The notes below the pieces were generated by a model. That model saw nothing but the letters and a program-made list of their open reading frames with translations, did no database searches and was not told the origin of the DNA. A program made the translations under genes and the position numbers. This document shows positions 35,854 through 44,510 of a DNA stretch of 64,000 nt, piece after piece. This DNA comes from WTJD01 sp964225175 (lineage in GTDB: Bacteria > Pseudomonadota > Gammaproteobacteria > Xanthomonadales > SZUA-36). Location: NCBI GenBank assembly GCA_964225175.1, contig CAXQNK010000132.1:47663-111662 (forward strand), read 5' to 3'. Within the stretch, counting starts at the first letter, position 1. Each line of letters starts with the position of its first letter.

Positions 35854-37254
35854 ATGCCGCGAACCCTTTTTGACAAACTCTGGAAAGCGCACGAGATTCA
35901 ATGCCTGAATGACCACGAGTCTCTGCTATGGATCGATCGTATTTTCCTGCATGAGCGCACCGGCGCAATCGCGCTGAAACACATGCAGGAAACCGGGCGC
36001 AGCGTGCGCTCCCCCGAGCGGGTTTTCTGCACCATGGACCATATCGTGGACACCTTTCCCGGACGCGGTGATGAGACCCTCATGCCGGGCGGCAGGGCGT
36101 TCATCGAGGCCACTCGCTCGGCCGCAATGGCCGCAGGCATCAAGCTGTTCGATATCCATGATCCGGAACAAGGCATCATGCACGTGATTTCACCGGAGTT
36201 GGGCATCGCGCTGCCGGGCTTGACCGTGGTTTGCCCGGACAGCCACAGCTGCACCCTGGGAGGCATCGGGGCGCTCGCCTGGGGCATCGGTTCAACGGAC
36301 GCCGAACACGCCATGGTCACGGGAACGCTGCGCGTTCACCGCCCGAAAAACATGCGGATTAATTTTATCGGGGACCTGCCCACAGACGTCACCGCGAAGG
36401 ACATGGTGTTGCATGTCATCGCCCAGTTAGGTCATGGCGGCGGTAGCGGGTACGCCGTCGAATTCGCCGGACCGGCAATCCGCCAACTGGAAATTGAACA
36501 GCGCATGAGCCTGTGCAACATGGCTGTTGAGTTTTCGGCATTTACCGGACTGGTGGCGCCGGACCAAAACACGCTGGACTACGTGCGCGGGCGTCACTAT
36601 GCACCCCGCGAAACGCACCGGGCGGCGGCCGAGCACTACTGGTCCGGCCTCCATTCCGATGCCGACGCCCCGTTCGATCTTGAAGTCGATGTCGATTGCA
36701 GCCGCATCCAGCCTACCGTGACCTGGGGCACCAGTCCCCAGCATTGCGCGCCACTTGGCGGCGTGGTGCCGGACCCTGAAGGGGAACCCGACGCGGAGCG
36801 GCGCAGGGGAATGAAGCAGGCCCTCGAATACATGGCGCTCACGCCTGGCACGGCCCTCGAGGACATTGGAATAGACGCGGCCTTTATCGGATCGTGCACC
36901 AACGCACGGCTCAGCGATCTCAGATCCGCTGCGGACTACCTGCGCGGGCGACGGGTCGCCCACGGCGTTCAGGCTGTGTGTGTCCCCGGCTCCAGTGCGG
37001 TCAAACGCGCCGCGGAACGCGAAGGCCTTGATGAAATATTCAAGTCAGCGGGCTTCGAGTGGCGAGAATCCGGATGCTCGATGTGTTTCTTCGCCGGCGG
37101 TGAGACTTTTGGCCCCGGAAAACGCGTTGTCTCGAGCACCAATCGCAATTTCGAGGGGCGCCAGGGACCGGGAACCCGTACCCACCTTGCCAGCCCGCTG
37201 ACTGTCGCAGCTTCAGCCTGCTCCGGCAAGCTGCAAAGGGCCAGCAAACCATGA
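35854..37254 (+). CDS. leuC: LeuC-type 3-isopropylmalate dehydratase/aconitase-family large subunit
   Basis: 466 residues, the usual LeuC length. 4Fe-4S ligands are in VVCPDSHSCTLGGIGALAWGIGSTD (about 126), AFIGSCTNARL (about 346) and WRESGCSMCF (about 408). The end is NRNFEGRQGPGTRTHLASPLTVAA. The family hydrates or dehydrates branched dicarboxylates. Without leuA or leuB nearby, and with CaiB, VOC and HMGL-like genes around it, it is probably a catabolic hydratase (dimethylmaleate-, mesaconate- or isopropylmalate-like substrate) rather than the leucine-biosynthesis enzyme. It is followed with a 4-bp overlap by the small subunit. An operator-like site precedes it. Confidence 0.9.
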   Translation: MPRTLFDKLWKAHEIQCLNDHESLLWIDRIFLHERTGAIALKHMQETGRSVRSPERVFCTMDHIVDTFPGRGDETLMPGGRAFIEATRSAAMAAGIKLFDIHDPEQGIMHVISPELGIALPGLTVVCPDSHSCTLGGIGALAWGIGSTDAEHAMVTGTLRVHRPKNMRINFIGDLPTDVTAKDMVLHVIAQLGHGGGSGYAVEFAGPAIRQLEIEQRMSLCNMAVEFSAFTGLVAPDQNTLDYVRGRHYAPRETHRAAAEHYWSGLHSDADAPFDLEVDVDCSRIQPTVTWGTSPQHCAPLGGVVPDPEGEPDAERRRGMKQALEYMALTPGTALEDIGIDAAFIGSCTNARLSDLRSAADYLRGRRVAHGVQAVCVPGSSAVKRAAEREGLDEIFKSAGFEWRESGCSMCFFAGGETFGPGKRVVSSTNRNFEGRQGPGTRTHLASPLTVAASACSGKLQRASKP

Positions 37255-37883
37255 ACAGGGCACCATTCAAACGGCACCGGGGCATCGTGGCGCCACTGCT
37301 GCTAAGCAACGTGAACACCGATGCCATCATTCCGTCGCGTGAGATGACGCGCGTGTCTCGGAAAGGCATGTCCAAGGGTCTTTTTGCCGGCTGGCGTTAC
37401 CTTGCGGGGCCGGAACGGACACCCAACCCTGAATTTGTGCTCAACCACGATGAATTCTCGGGCGCGAGCATCCTGGTTTCAGGCAGCAATTTTGGTTGCG
37501 GTTCATCGCGCGAGCATGCCGTCTGGGCCCTCGCCGAATTCGGATTTAGAGTCATCATCGCGCCCTCTTTCGCCTCGATATTCGAGAGGAACTGCGTCAA
37601 TAACGGGGTATTGCCCCTGGTTCTGAGACCCGAGGAGATCCAGCAGATCGTGGATGCGTGTGCGAAAGATCCACAGCAGCTGCAACTGGAGGTCGACCTC
37701 GAGGCGCAATCAGTCACTGTCCCGGATGGAACAGTTCACTTTTTTGCCTTTGACAGCCAGCAGAAAGAGGTGATGGTCAATGGATGGGACCCCATCGACC
37801 AGACGCTGCTGCATGCCGCCGAGATCGATGCATTCGAACGCCAGGACAAACAGGATCGTGCCTGGGCTTATGGAATGTTCTGA
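37251..37883 (+). CDS. leuD: LeuD-type dehydratase small subunit
   Basis: 210 residues, close to the 201 of E. coli LeuD. Motifs: APLLLSNVNTDAIIPSREM (about 14-32), GSNFGCGSSREHAVWALAEFGFRVIIAPSFASIFERNCVNNGVLPLVL (about 78-125). It forms the swivelling domain that completes the active site with the LeuC-type subunit. ATG overlaps the upstream stop by 4 bp, showing coupled expression. Convergent with the MDR gene at 37906, 22 bp away. Confidence 0.92.
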   Translation: MNRAPFKRHRGIVAPLLLSNVNTDAIIPSREMTRVSRKGMSKGLFAGWRYLAGPERTPNPEFVLNHDEFSGASILVSGSNFGCGSSREHAVWALAEFGFRVIIAPSFASIFERNCVNNGVLPLVLRPEEIQQIVDACAKDPQQLQLEVDLEAQSVTVPDGTVHFFAFDSQQKEVMVNGWDPIDQTLLHAAEIDAFERQDKQDRAWAYGMF

Positions 37884-37905
37884 GCAGTCAGTCCGGCGCG
37901 GCACC

Positions 37906-38907
37906 CTAGCGAAGGTCAACCACTACTTTGCCGAGATTCTGGCCCGACAGCAGCCACTCGACAGCATCGGCAATATGTTCCAGGCCCCTGAAACGGCGGG
38001 TGTCCACGAGCGGTTCGAACTTTCCACTGCCCCAAGCCTCCGACAATCGCGATCGCGCATCGTCCGCGTATGCTGCAAACCGGTAGTTCATGAAGCCGCG
38101 CACTGATGCGGCCTTCCAGTACAGGCTGGTATAAATCCGTTCCTGGCTGACCCGCTCCGTGGGCAAACGATCACTCGTGTATCCGCACACGACCAGCCGT
38201 CCATGGGGCGCCAGTTGCTCGAGTAGCGCATCGAAGACAACACCCCCCACAGAATCCATCGCCAGATTCAAGGCATCAGGATATTCCGTGTTGAGCGCAT
38301 CCGCGAGCGATTCTCTCCGATACTGGATCACTCGGACCGCTCCAATGCTGCGCAGCCATTGCGCCTTGGCATCAGACCCGCACACAGCGATCACATGGTT
38401 GCCCGCGGCAATCGCCCACTGCGTCATCACGTGACCCAGCCCTCCAGCAGCCGCCGTGATGCACACGGTTTCATTGCTGGCCATTTGTCCGACCTGCTCC
38501 AGGGCGACTACGGCGGAAACGCCGCTGGGTATAATGGCAAGCCACTGCGGTGTCGCCTCGGGCAGCGCGGTGGCCTCTGCTTCAGGGCAAAGCTGGTATT
38601 GACGATAAGCCTGCCCAACCCGAACCGTTGCAACCGCATCACCCACGGCGAAACGCGTCACGCCGCGACCGACTGCCTCCACGACGCCAACAGCTTCCAC
38701 GCCGCAATCGGCAGGCGGCGTCACGGAGGCATGCTCCACGCGGTCGAGACACATCATCTGATCATAAACGCCGTTGACGCCAGCGAAATGGTTGCGTACC
38801 AGGAGCTCACCCGCAGCCGGGGCCCGGACAGGCTCTGAAACCACCGCAGTGCACGCACGGAACGAGTCGCCGAGGCGGTGGATGACCAGTTTCCGATTAT
38901 CCGTCAT
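37906..38907 (-). CDS. MDR-family oxidoreductase (quinone reductase-like)
   Basis: 333 residues from ATG 38907; a TTG four codons earlier is also possible. N-terminal AGELLVRNHFAGVNGVYDQMM (about 31), DCGVEAVGVVEAVGRGVTRFAVGDAVATV (about 67), the Rossmann motif AAAGGLGHVMTQWAIAAGNHVIAVCGSDAK (about 153-182) and IGAVRVIQYRRE identify the family. The loop has GGLGH where others have GAVGS. No zinc ligands. It follows the DUF1838 gene by 24 bp and ends the leftward CpeT-DUF1838-DUF1838-MDR operon. Confidence 0.85.
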   Translation of the reverse strand: MTDNRKLVIHRLGDSFRACTAVVSEPVRAPAAGELLVRNHFAGVNGVYDQMMCLDRVEHASVTPPADCGVEAVGVVEAVGRGVTRFAVGDAVATVRVGQAYRQYQLCPEAEATALPEATPQWLAIIPSGVSAVVALEQVGQMASNETVCITAAAGGLGHVMTQWAIAAGNHVIAVCGSDAKAQWLRSIGAVRVIQYRRESLADALNTEYPDALNLAMDSVGGVVFDALLEQLAPHGRLVVCGYTSDRLPTERVSQERIYTSLYWKAASVRGFMNYRFAAYADDARSRLSEAWGSGKFEPLVDTRRFRGLEHIADAVEWLLSGQNLGKVVVDLR

Positions 38908-38931
38908 GGCTGCACGCAAGCGGTCGCGGCT

Positions 38932-39891
38932 TCAGCGAGGGGCCTGCTCTGCCAGCTCCCCGGCCGCGCGACGGGAATCTATCCAACGCTTGAATACGGT
39001 CCAGCTGGTGTCGTTGGGCCGCGTATCATCTTCCGGCGGCGGCTCACGGTAGGTGGGGTAATTGAGCTCTATCTCTTCGCGCAATACCTTGGGCAGCTCG
39101 CCCCATTCATGCAACCGCATTCCGTGAGTAAAGTGAACCAGCACCCCGGAGCGTCCGCGCATCTTCATCCACGGCAGCCAGCCTGAAATGCGTCCCCAAC
39201 TAATGACGGCATCCTGAATTTTGGTCTGAGCCGCATCCTGCGCATCCGCCAGCGGGTAGGCTGCCGTCAGGAATTCACTGGCGTGATACTTGCCGCCCTC
39301 AAAATCCTGGTAGTTGCCGGCCAATGGGTTGTTGTAGAACAGCAATGCGGCCTCACCGCCTTCCAGCACCCGCCCGTTAATGACGGTGGCCTCATCCCAA
39401 TTAACCTGAGTTCGCCCCTCGCTGTCCCGGGCGAATCGCGGCGCTCGCGCGTTTACAGGGTCATTGTTGACATGCAGGACATCGACGGTCTCCCCCGTCC
39501 AGGGGTTCTCCCAACGACGCAGCACCTCGTTGGTTTCCGGATCAAGATAGAGCATGATCTCGCGGCTGACACTTCGAAAACCTACGCCACGCTGCGGATC
39601 CTCCAAACGGGCACATTGCCGGATATTCATACCCTGCACGTTGAATATATGTCGGTCCTTCTCTCCAGGAATGCGGCTATATGCCACGCCTTGCCACCAA
39701 TACAGAGCGGTCTCCCCGGGCCGGTTCGAGCAAAAGACCTTGTTCTTTGCCATCAGGGCCTGGTCGGGGTCACTCAGATCGAACCGCTCGTCACCGGCAA
39801 AAGCGCCCACAGCGACAGCCAGCGAGACCAGGGCCAGCGAAACTCGGGCCATAGAAACAAATACCAGCGATATGGCGAAATTCTTCTTCAT
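38932..39891 (-). CDS. exported DUF1838 family protein, copy 1
   Basis: 319 residues. Sec signal (SMARVSLALVSLAVAVGAFAGD, about 13-34). DUF1838 hallmarks: NVQGMNIRQCARLEDPQRGVGFRSVSREIMLYLDP (about 88-122), RWENPWTGETVDVLHVNNDPVNARAP (about 130-155), AISWGRISGWLPWMKM and the C-terminal P-P--D-RPNDTSW. No mechanism is known for DUF1838. It is 25-30 percent or more similar by eye to its neighbour at 39893, with the same block order, pointing to tandem duplication. Spacing between the two is one base. Periplasmic location is inferred. Confidence 0.85.
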   Translation of the reverse strand: MKKNFAISLVFVSMARVSLALVSLAVAVGAFAGDERFDLSDPDQALMAKNKVFCSNRPGETALYWWQGVAYSRIPGEKDRHIFNVQGMNIRQCARLEDPQRGVGFRSVSREIMLYLDPETNEVLRRWENPWTGETVDVLHVNNDPVNARAPRFARDSEGRTQVNWDEATVINGRVLEGGEAALLFYNNPLAGNYQDFEGGKYHASEFLTAAYPLADAQDAAQTKIQDAVISWGRISGWLPWMKMRGRSGVLVHFTHGMRLHEWGELPKVLREEIELNYPTYREPPPEDDTRPNDTSWTVFKRWIDSRRAAGELAEQAPR

Positions 39892-39892
39892 G

Positions 39893-40789
39893 TCACTGGC
39901 CCTCCCCGGACCGCTGCGCGTCCACGTGGTCCTTTACCGCCATCCAGCTGGTCCGGTTGGGCCGGCTGTCATCCAGTGGCGGAGGCGTCATGTACTCGGG
40001 ATAGTTGTTTTTGAGTTCACTGAGCAGCGGCTCGGGAAGATCTTCGATCGAGGTCAAACGGCCGCCCACGGTGGAGGTAAACATCAGGCCGACTCGGTCG
40101 CCCATCTTCATCCAGGGCAGCCAGTCGGCCACCCGCGTCCAGGCGATGGTCATCCCGTCGAGCTTCTTCACATTCGGGTCCAGGACATCCTCCTCGAGCG
40201 CGTAATCGGTGAAGAACTCCGTGGCATGGTAGGTGCCGCCGATGTATTCCTGGTAATCGCCGCCCAGGGGGTTCTTGTAGAACAAGGGGTAGGCCGACGA
40301 AACAAACACCCGCCCGTTTTTGAAGGTGCCTTTGAACCGGAACGGCTCGCCATCGGCGTTGTAGGCATACAGCGGCCTGCGCATGTTGACCGGGTCATTG
40401 GCCACGTGGATGACATCGACCTGCTCCCCGGTCCAGGGGTTGGTCCAGGTATCAAGCACCGCACCGGTATCAGGATCGAGATAGAGCATGATCTCTCGAC
40501 TGACACTGCGAAAACCAGGGCCCCGCACCGGATCGTGAAGGTTTTTGCACTGCCGGACATTCACCCCGATCACTTTGAACAATTTGCGGTCTCTTTCGCC
40601 CTCCACGCGACTGAAGAATCCGCCCTGCCAAAAGCCGATCGTCATCTCGCCTTCCTTGAGCGAACAGGTGAATTTCTGCTGAATTTTTACGGCATCCTCC
40701 GGAAGCATCGGATCCAGGCGATCAGCATGCACCTTTACCGCACCCAATGCGGCAACGGCGATGACCACGACGATATTTTTCATTTTCAA
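39893..40789 (-). CDS. exported DUF1838 family protein, copy 2
   Basis: 298 residues (start may be two codons later). Signal peptide NIVVVIAVAALGAVKVHAD (about 4-23). Shares with copy 1 the blocks VIGVNVRQCKNLHDPVRGPGFRSVSREIMLYLDPDTG, TWTNPWTGEQVDVIHVANDPVNMRRP, TIAWTRVADWLPWMKMGDR and DDSRPNRTSWMAVKD. DUF1838 has no established activity; the Trp-rich, Asp/Asn-containing strands suggest a ligand-binding beta structure. It lies between the CpeT-like gene and copy 1 in a leftward operon under an operator-like palindrome. Confidence 0.85.
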   Translation of the reverse strand: MKMKNIVVVIAVAALGAVKVHADRLDPMLPEDAVKIQQKFTCSLKEGEMTIGFWQGGFFSRVEGERDRKLFKVIGVNVRQCKNLHDPVRGPGFRSVSREIMLYLDPDTGAVLDTWTNPWTGEQVDVIHVANDPVNMRRPLYAYNADGEPFRFKGTFKNGRVFVSSAYPLFYKNPLGGDYQEYIGGTYHATEFFTDYALEEDVLDPNVKKLDGMTIAWTRVADWLPWMKMGDRVGLMFTSTVGGRLTSIEDLPEPLLSELKNNYPEYMTPPPLDDSRPNRTSWMAVKDHVDAQRSGEGQ

Positions 40790-40813
40790 TCACTCCTGAT
40801 GTTGTACCGCGGG

Positions 40814-41842
40814 CTACAGGGACGGGCGTGCATCATGTCTCGAGACCACTGAGCAATTGACCAGCATCCACTTGAGGTTCATACCAATGCGATCGGCCAG
40901 TGGTGTGGTAAATGCGTAACCATGATCCTTGACGCTGCCATCCGCCAATTTCTCCATCGCATAGATCACCAGCGAATTGCGATTAAAGTTACCGCTGTCC
41001 TTTTCATTGAGGATGTGCCAGGTTACCGACTGCAGCAACAGGCCAATCTCTCGTGCTTGATCGTCGCGAGTGTTAAACCAGTGCATGCCGCCCTTGTCGT
41101 GCAACACGATATCGTCATAGCGCTCGAAGGGTTCGTCCCGCCCACCGCCCACGCCGGGCAGATCGGCATAACAATGAAACTCCCTGGCCCGTTCCAGCCA
41201 GTAAGCCGTTCCGGATGCCACACCGGTCAGGCGGACCGGCGGCTCATCCGCTGTCGGGGGCAGCCACTTGTGATCGACCCACAGCAGGCTGCCGGCTGAG
41301 ACCTCGATGAAATTGCTTGTGAAAACCTCTTTGCCCTGCCACTCAAAGCGGCAAGCCCGCGTTCTCTGCTCACCATGGAAGTGTTCACCGCGGCGTTCAA
41401 AAATGTAGTCACAGCCCTCTGTGCGCTGCAGATCATCGGGGCTCAAACCGGCCCAGTCCCCGGCCTCGAGACGACCGCCAACATCCATGTAGTGGCGCAT
41501 GACAAGCAACGCACCATCGGACGCCAGCCCGAGTGTGGCGAGGCGTCGGGAAACGCGCTGTTCTTCACCCGCACCTACCGTGTTCGTCCAGATAAAAACA
41601 TGCTGGCCAAAAGCTGGCGCGCTCACCCGCGCGATCTGCGTGTGAACCCTTTCATGCCGGTCCGGATCCTCCAGGCCACGCCTGCGATCGAAATAATTCT
41701 GGTTGGCGTTGTCGTATCGACCCGGAAGTAACTCATTTAATATCAACAAATTACGCTCTGCAGGTGTGGAGTCCTGACCCTGAGCCCAGGCCCCTGCCGG
41801 GAATGTTATGAACAGCATCAAGGTGAAATACCAGCGGTTCAT
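40814..41842 (-). CDS. exported CpcT/CpeT-like (chromophore lyase-like) protein
   Basis: 342 residues with signal peptide (RWYFTLMLFITFPAGAWAQ, about 3-21). The following region, AERNLLILNELLPGRYDNANQNYFDRRRG and HTQIARVSAPAFGQHVFIWTN, resembles the start of CpcT/CpeT beta-barrel proteins, and RTEGCDYIFERRGEHFHGE resembles the Cys-containing strand of that fold. In cyanobacteria these attach bilins; in other bacteria the family is a lipocalin-like binder of unknown role. It is first gene of the CpeT-DUF1838-DUF1838-MDR operon, divergent from an MFS gene. The family assignment is tentative. Confidence 0.6.
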   Translation of the reverse strand: MNRWYFTLMLFITFPAGAWAQGQDSTPAERNLLILNELLPGRYDNANQNYFDRRRGLEDPDRHERVHTQIARVSAPAFGQHVFIWTNTVGAGEEQRVSRRLATLGLASDGALLVMRHYMDVGGRLEAGDWAGLSPDDLQRTEGCDYIFERRGEHFHGEQRTRACRFEWQGKEVFTSNFIEVSAGSLLWVDHKWLPPTADEPPVRLTGVASGTAYWLERAREFHCYADLPGVGGGRDEPFERYDDIVLHDKGGMHWFNTRDDQAREIGLLLQSVTWHILNEKDSGNFNRNSLVIYAMEKLADGSVKDHGYAFTTPLADRIGMNLKWMLVNCSVVSRHDARPSL

Positions 41843-41906
41843 CTCTCTGAATCTCCGAAGTTGCGTTGCACAAGCATGGCTTGGGATGACTACACCCCAT
41901 TTTGAC

Positions 41907-41924
41907 TTATAATTATATCATTAT
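41907..41924. promoter_or_regulatory. putative regulon operator, site 4
   Basis: TTATAATTATATCATTAT matches the consensus at 13 of 18 positions, the right half-site perfectly. It overlaps TATAAT on both strands. It lies between the CpeT-like gene (start 41842, minus) and the MFS gene (start 41962, plus). Confidence 0.5.
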
Positions 41925-41961
41925 GGCTTAATAGCCCGATTGTCGTTTCCCGGAGGCCCAC

Positions 41962-43158
41962 ATGCACACTGCCGCGCCCCCGCGTTCCCGGGCTCCATCC
42001 ATTGTCCTGCTGGGCATTGCCAGCAGCCTGTCGCCCTTCGGCGTGACCATCGCCGTCCCGGCGCTGGCCAGCATTGCCTCGCAATTCTCCGCGGATTTCG
42101 GAGAGGTCCAGTGGGTCATATCCGCCTACCTGTTCGGCCTCGGCATCGCGCAGCCCTTCAACGGGTTCCTGTGTGACCGATTTGGTCGTCGGCCTGTGAT
42201 GCTCGGCGGCTTCACCCTGTTTGTCGCCAGCAGCCTGGCGGCTGCTTTCAGCACCAGCCTGGCGCAATTGATCCTGTTACGACTGCTGCAGGCCGTGGGG
42301 GTCAGCGTTGGCACCGTGGCGAGCCGGGCAGTCATTCGCGACACGCATGACGCACTCGGGTCGACCATTGCCCTGTCATGGGTCTCTGCAATCATGGGGT
42401 TTGCACCGATCCTGGCGCCCGTCCTTGGCGGACTGCTCGGCGCCCAGGGCGGGTATTCGCGGATATTCCTTGCCAGCGCGCTGCTGGGTGCAATGGTGCT
42501 GTGCCTGCTGCACCTGAATCTCAGGGAAACCCTGCAACCCGAACAGGCGCGACCCCGGTGGTCGCAATGGATGAAGAACTACAAGCACCTGCTCTGTTCG
42601 TCCCGTTTCCTGGCCTACTCCCTGATTTTTGGCTTCAAACAAGGCAGCTTTTTCGCATTCCTCGCCATTGGTGCAGTGGTGTTCCAAAACCAGTTCGGGA
42701 TTGGGCAAAAACAATTTGGCCTGATCTGGGGTTTGATGGCGTTCACCTACGTCGCTGGCGCCATCATCAGCGCAAAGATGATCCGCCGATACGGCCAGCG
42801 CCCGGTCATGCATCTGGCCATCGGGGCAACGCTCGTGGCTGGATGGCTGATTGCATGGAACAGTACGTCCGGGGGGCCTTCGCTTTTCGGCCTGCTGATG
42901 CCACTTGCAGTCATGATGGCGGCCGCGGGCACCATCACGCCGGTGGCACTCGCCGGCGCGGTCAATGCTCACCCTGAGATTGCGGGCACCGCATCGGGGC
43001 TGTCCAGTGCGCTGGGCATCGTGGTGGGGGGATCCTTTACCGTGCTGTCAGGTTACATCTATGCCGATTCTTTCCTGCCGGTGGCCCTGCTGATAGCCTT
43101 TTCGGTCACCATGGCCACGGCAATCTGGACCGGGGTCAGTCGGCTTGATTCCGATTAA
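41962..43158 (+). CDS. MFS transporter (Bcr/CflA-like)
   Basis: 398 residues, about 12 helices. Motifs: FGVTIAVPALASIASQF, the loop QPFNGFLCDRFGRRPVMLGGFTLFVASSLAAA (about 58-90), a first-half RLLQAVGVSVGTVASRAVIRDTHD (about 101-124, resembling Bcr/CflA drug exporters) and GFAPILAPVLGGLLGAQGG. GGAGG precedes the ATG. Such carriers are proton-driven exporters or importers of small molecules. In this setting it may export toxic intermediates or take up the substrate. An operator-like site lies 38 bp upstream. Confidence 0.9.
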   Translation: MHTAAPPRSRAPSIVLLGIASSLSPFGVTIAVPALASIASQFSADFGEVQWVISAYLFGLGIAQPFNGFLCDRFGRRPVMLGGFTLFVASSLAAAFSTSLAQLILLRLLQAVGVSVGTVASRAVIRDTHDALGSTIALSWVSAIMGFAPILAPVLGGLLGAQGGYSRIFLASALLGAMVLCLLHLNLRETLQPEQARPRWSQWMKNYKHLLCSSRFLAYSLIFGFKQGSFFAFLAIGAVVFQNQFGIGQKQFGLIWGLMAFTYVAGAIISAKMIRRYGQRPVMHLAIGATLVAGWLIAWNSTSGGPSLFGLLMPLAVMMAAAGTITPVALAGAVNAHPEIAGTASGLSSALGIVVGGSFTVLSGYIYADSFLPVALLIAFSVTMATAIWTGVSRLDSD

Positions 43159-43206
43159 GGCTCTCCCGGTTCGTCGCTGATCCTGCCAACCCGCTGATCA
43201 ATGGCA

Positions 43207-44406
43207 TCACGTGCCGCCCACGACCCCCCCCAACATCCAACGCTCAACAGAGGCTTCATCAAAACCGAAGGCGCTCAGGACATCCCGGGTATTTTCGCCC
43301 GGAGCAGGCAAATCCTGGTAAACACCGAACCTCTGCTCGCTCATCTCGATGGGCAATGCGGGCAGATTAAGCGCTTGACCGGCACGCTCTCCGCGGTTCA
43401 TCGTCACCGCCACCAGGCCGCCACCTGCGTTGAGATGCGGGTCATCGAACAGGTCGGATGGTGAATTGATCGGCGCGAACGGAATGCCTGCCTGCTCAAG
43501 TCGGTCTATGGCTTCTTCCTGCGTCATGGACCGGAACATCGGCACGATGACTTCGAAAATCCTGGTTCTTTGCTCCACGCGCGCGTTGTTGGTGTCGAGT
43601 GCCGCGTCATTGCCCAGATCGTGCAATTCAAATGCAGAGCAAAACGCCTTCCAGAGGCTGTCACTCACCACTCCGACAAACAGCTGAGCACCCTCAGCGC
43701 ACTCAAATATGTCGTAAATCGACCAGGCAGAACGCCTCACCGACATCGGTTGCGGCGGATCACCGAGTACCCCCTCTTGCGCCATATGCTGTCCCATCAT
43801 GAAAGCCGTGGTTTCGAACAGTGAGCTGGAAACCTTCTGGCCACGGCCCGTTTCATGTCGCTGCTCTATAGCGGACAGGATCCCAATGACACCGAACATG
43901 CCGCCGGTGATGTCGATCACCGAGGAACCGGCCCGCATGGGTTTCCCGGGAAGACCGGTCATGTAGGCCAGTCCGCCCATCATTTGCGTCACCTCGTCCA
44001 GGGCCGTGCGCTGCTCATAAGGCCCGGACAGAAACCCCTTGAGTGAGCAATATACGAGGCGAGGATTCCGCTCTCTCAGGGCCTCCCAGCCAAAGCCCAG
44101 ACGTTCCATCGCTCCCTGCCTGAAGTTTTCGATCAGCACGTCAGCCTGATCAATCAGGCCCAGCGCGATTTCACGTCCCTCGTCCGACTTGAGGTCAATA
44201 CAGATACTCTGCTTGTTGCGGTTATACATCGGGAAATAACCCGCGCCCGAGCCATTCAGCCCTCGGGTCTTGTCGCCACCCAGTGGCTCGACCTTGATGA
44301 CACGTGCGCCGAGGTCAGCCAGCACGGCACCCGTCACCGGACCCATCACCATGTGACTGAATTCGATCACGGTTAATCCTGCAAGTGGTCGCTGTGACTG
44401 CTCCAT
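43207..44406 (-). CDS. CaiB/BaiF family CoA-transferase, copy 2
   Basis: 399 residues. Class III CoA-transferase motifs: PLAGLTVIEFSHMVMGPVTGAVLADLGARVIKVEPLGGDKTR (about 7-48), NRNKQSICIDLKSDEG (about 62), VLIENFRQGAMERLGFGWE (about 90), and EQRHETGRGQKVSSSLFETTAF (about 185). As in copy 1 the position of the expected Asp appears to be Glu (LFET), which needs checking. Divergent from the HMG-CoA lyase-like gene across an operator-like palindrome, so the two probably act in sequence: CoA activation and then cleavage. Confidence 0.9.
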   Translation of the reverse strand: MEQSQRPLAGLTVIEFSHMVMGPVTGAVLADLGARVIKVEPLGGDKTRGLNGSGAGYFPMYNRNKQSICIDLKSDEGREIALGLIDQADVLIENFRQGAMERLGFGWEALRERNPRLVYCSLKGFLSGPYEQRTALDEVTQMMGGLAYMTGLPGKPMRAGSSVIDITGGMFGVIGILSAIEQRHETGRGQKVSSSLFETTAFMMGQHMAQEGVLGDPPQPMSVRRSAWSIYDIFECAEGAQLFVGVVSDSLWKAFCSAFELHDLGNDAALDTNNARVEQRTRIFEVIVPMFRSMTQEEAIDRLEQAGIPFAPINSPSDLFDDPHLNAGGGLVAVTMNRGERAGQALNLPALPIEMSEQRFGVYQDLPAPGENTRDVLSAFGFDEASVERWMLGGVVGGT

Positions 44407-44462
44407 TCGCTGCTTCCTTGTAAGCGCTTTATATTCTGTCTGGCAAGATCGGAGAATTTGTT

Positions 44463-44480
44463 ATTATGTTATAACATTAA
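44463..44480. promoter_or_regulatory. putative regulon operator, site 5
   Basis: ATTATGTTATAACATTAA matches the consensus at 14 of 18 positions and contains a perfect 12-base palindrome, ATGTTATAACAT (44466-44477). It lies between the CaiB-like gene (start 44406, minus) and the HMG-CoA lyase-like gene (start 44511, plus). Confidence 0.55.
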
Positions 44481-44510
44481 ATCATTCCCTGCCCAAGGAC
44501 AGCCACCCTA

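Noticed and set aside
35854..37883. LeuC/LeuD as ordinary leucine biosynthesis
   Set aside because: No leuA or leuB is next to it, and the operon lies inside the VOC/CaiB island under a shared operator. Biosynthetic use cannot be excluded without genome context.
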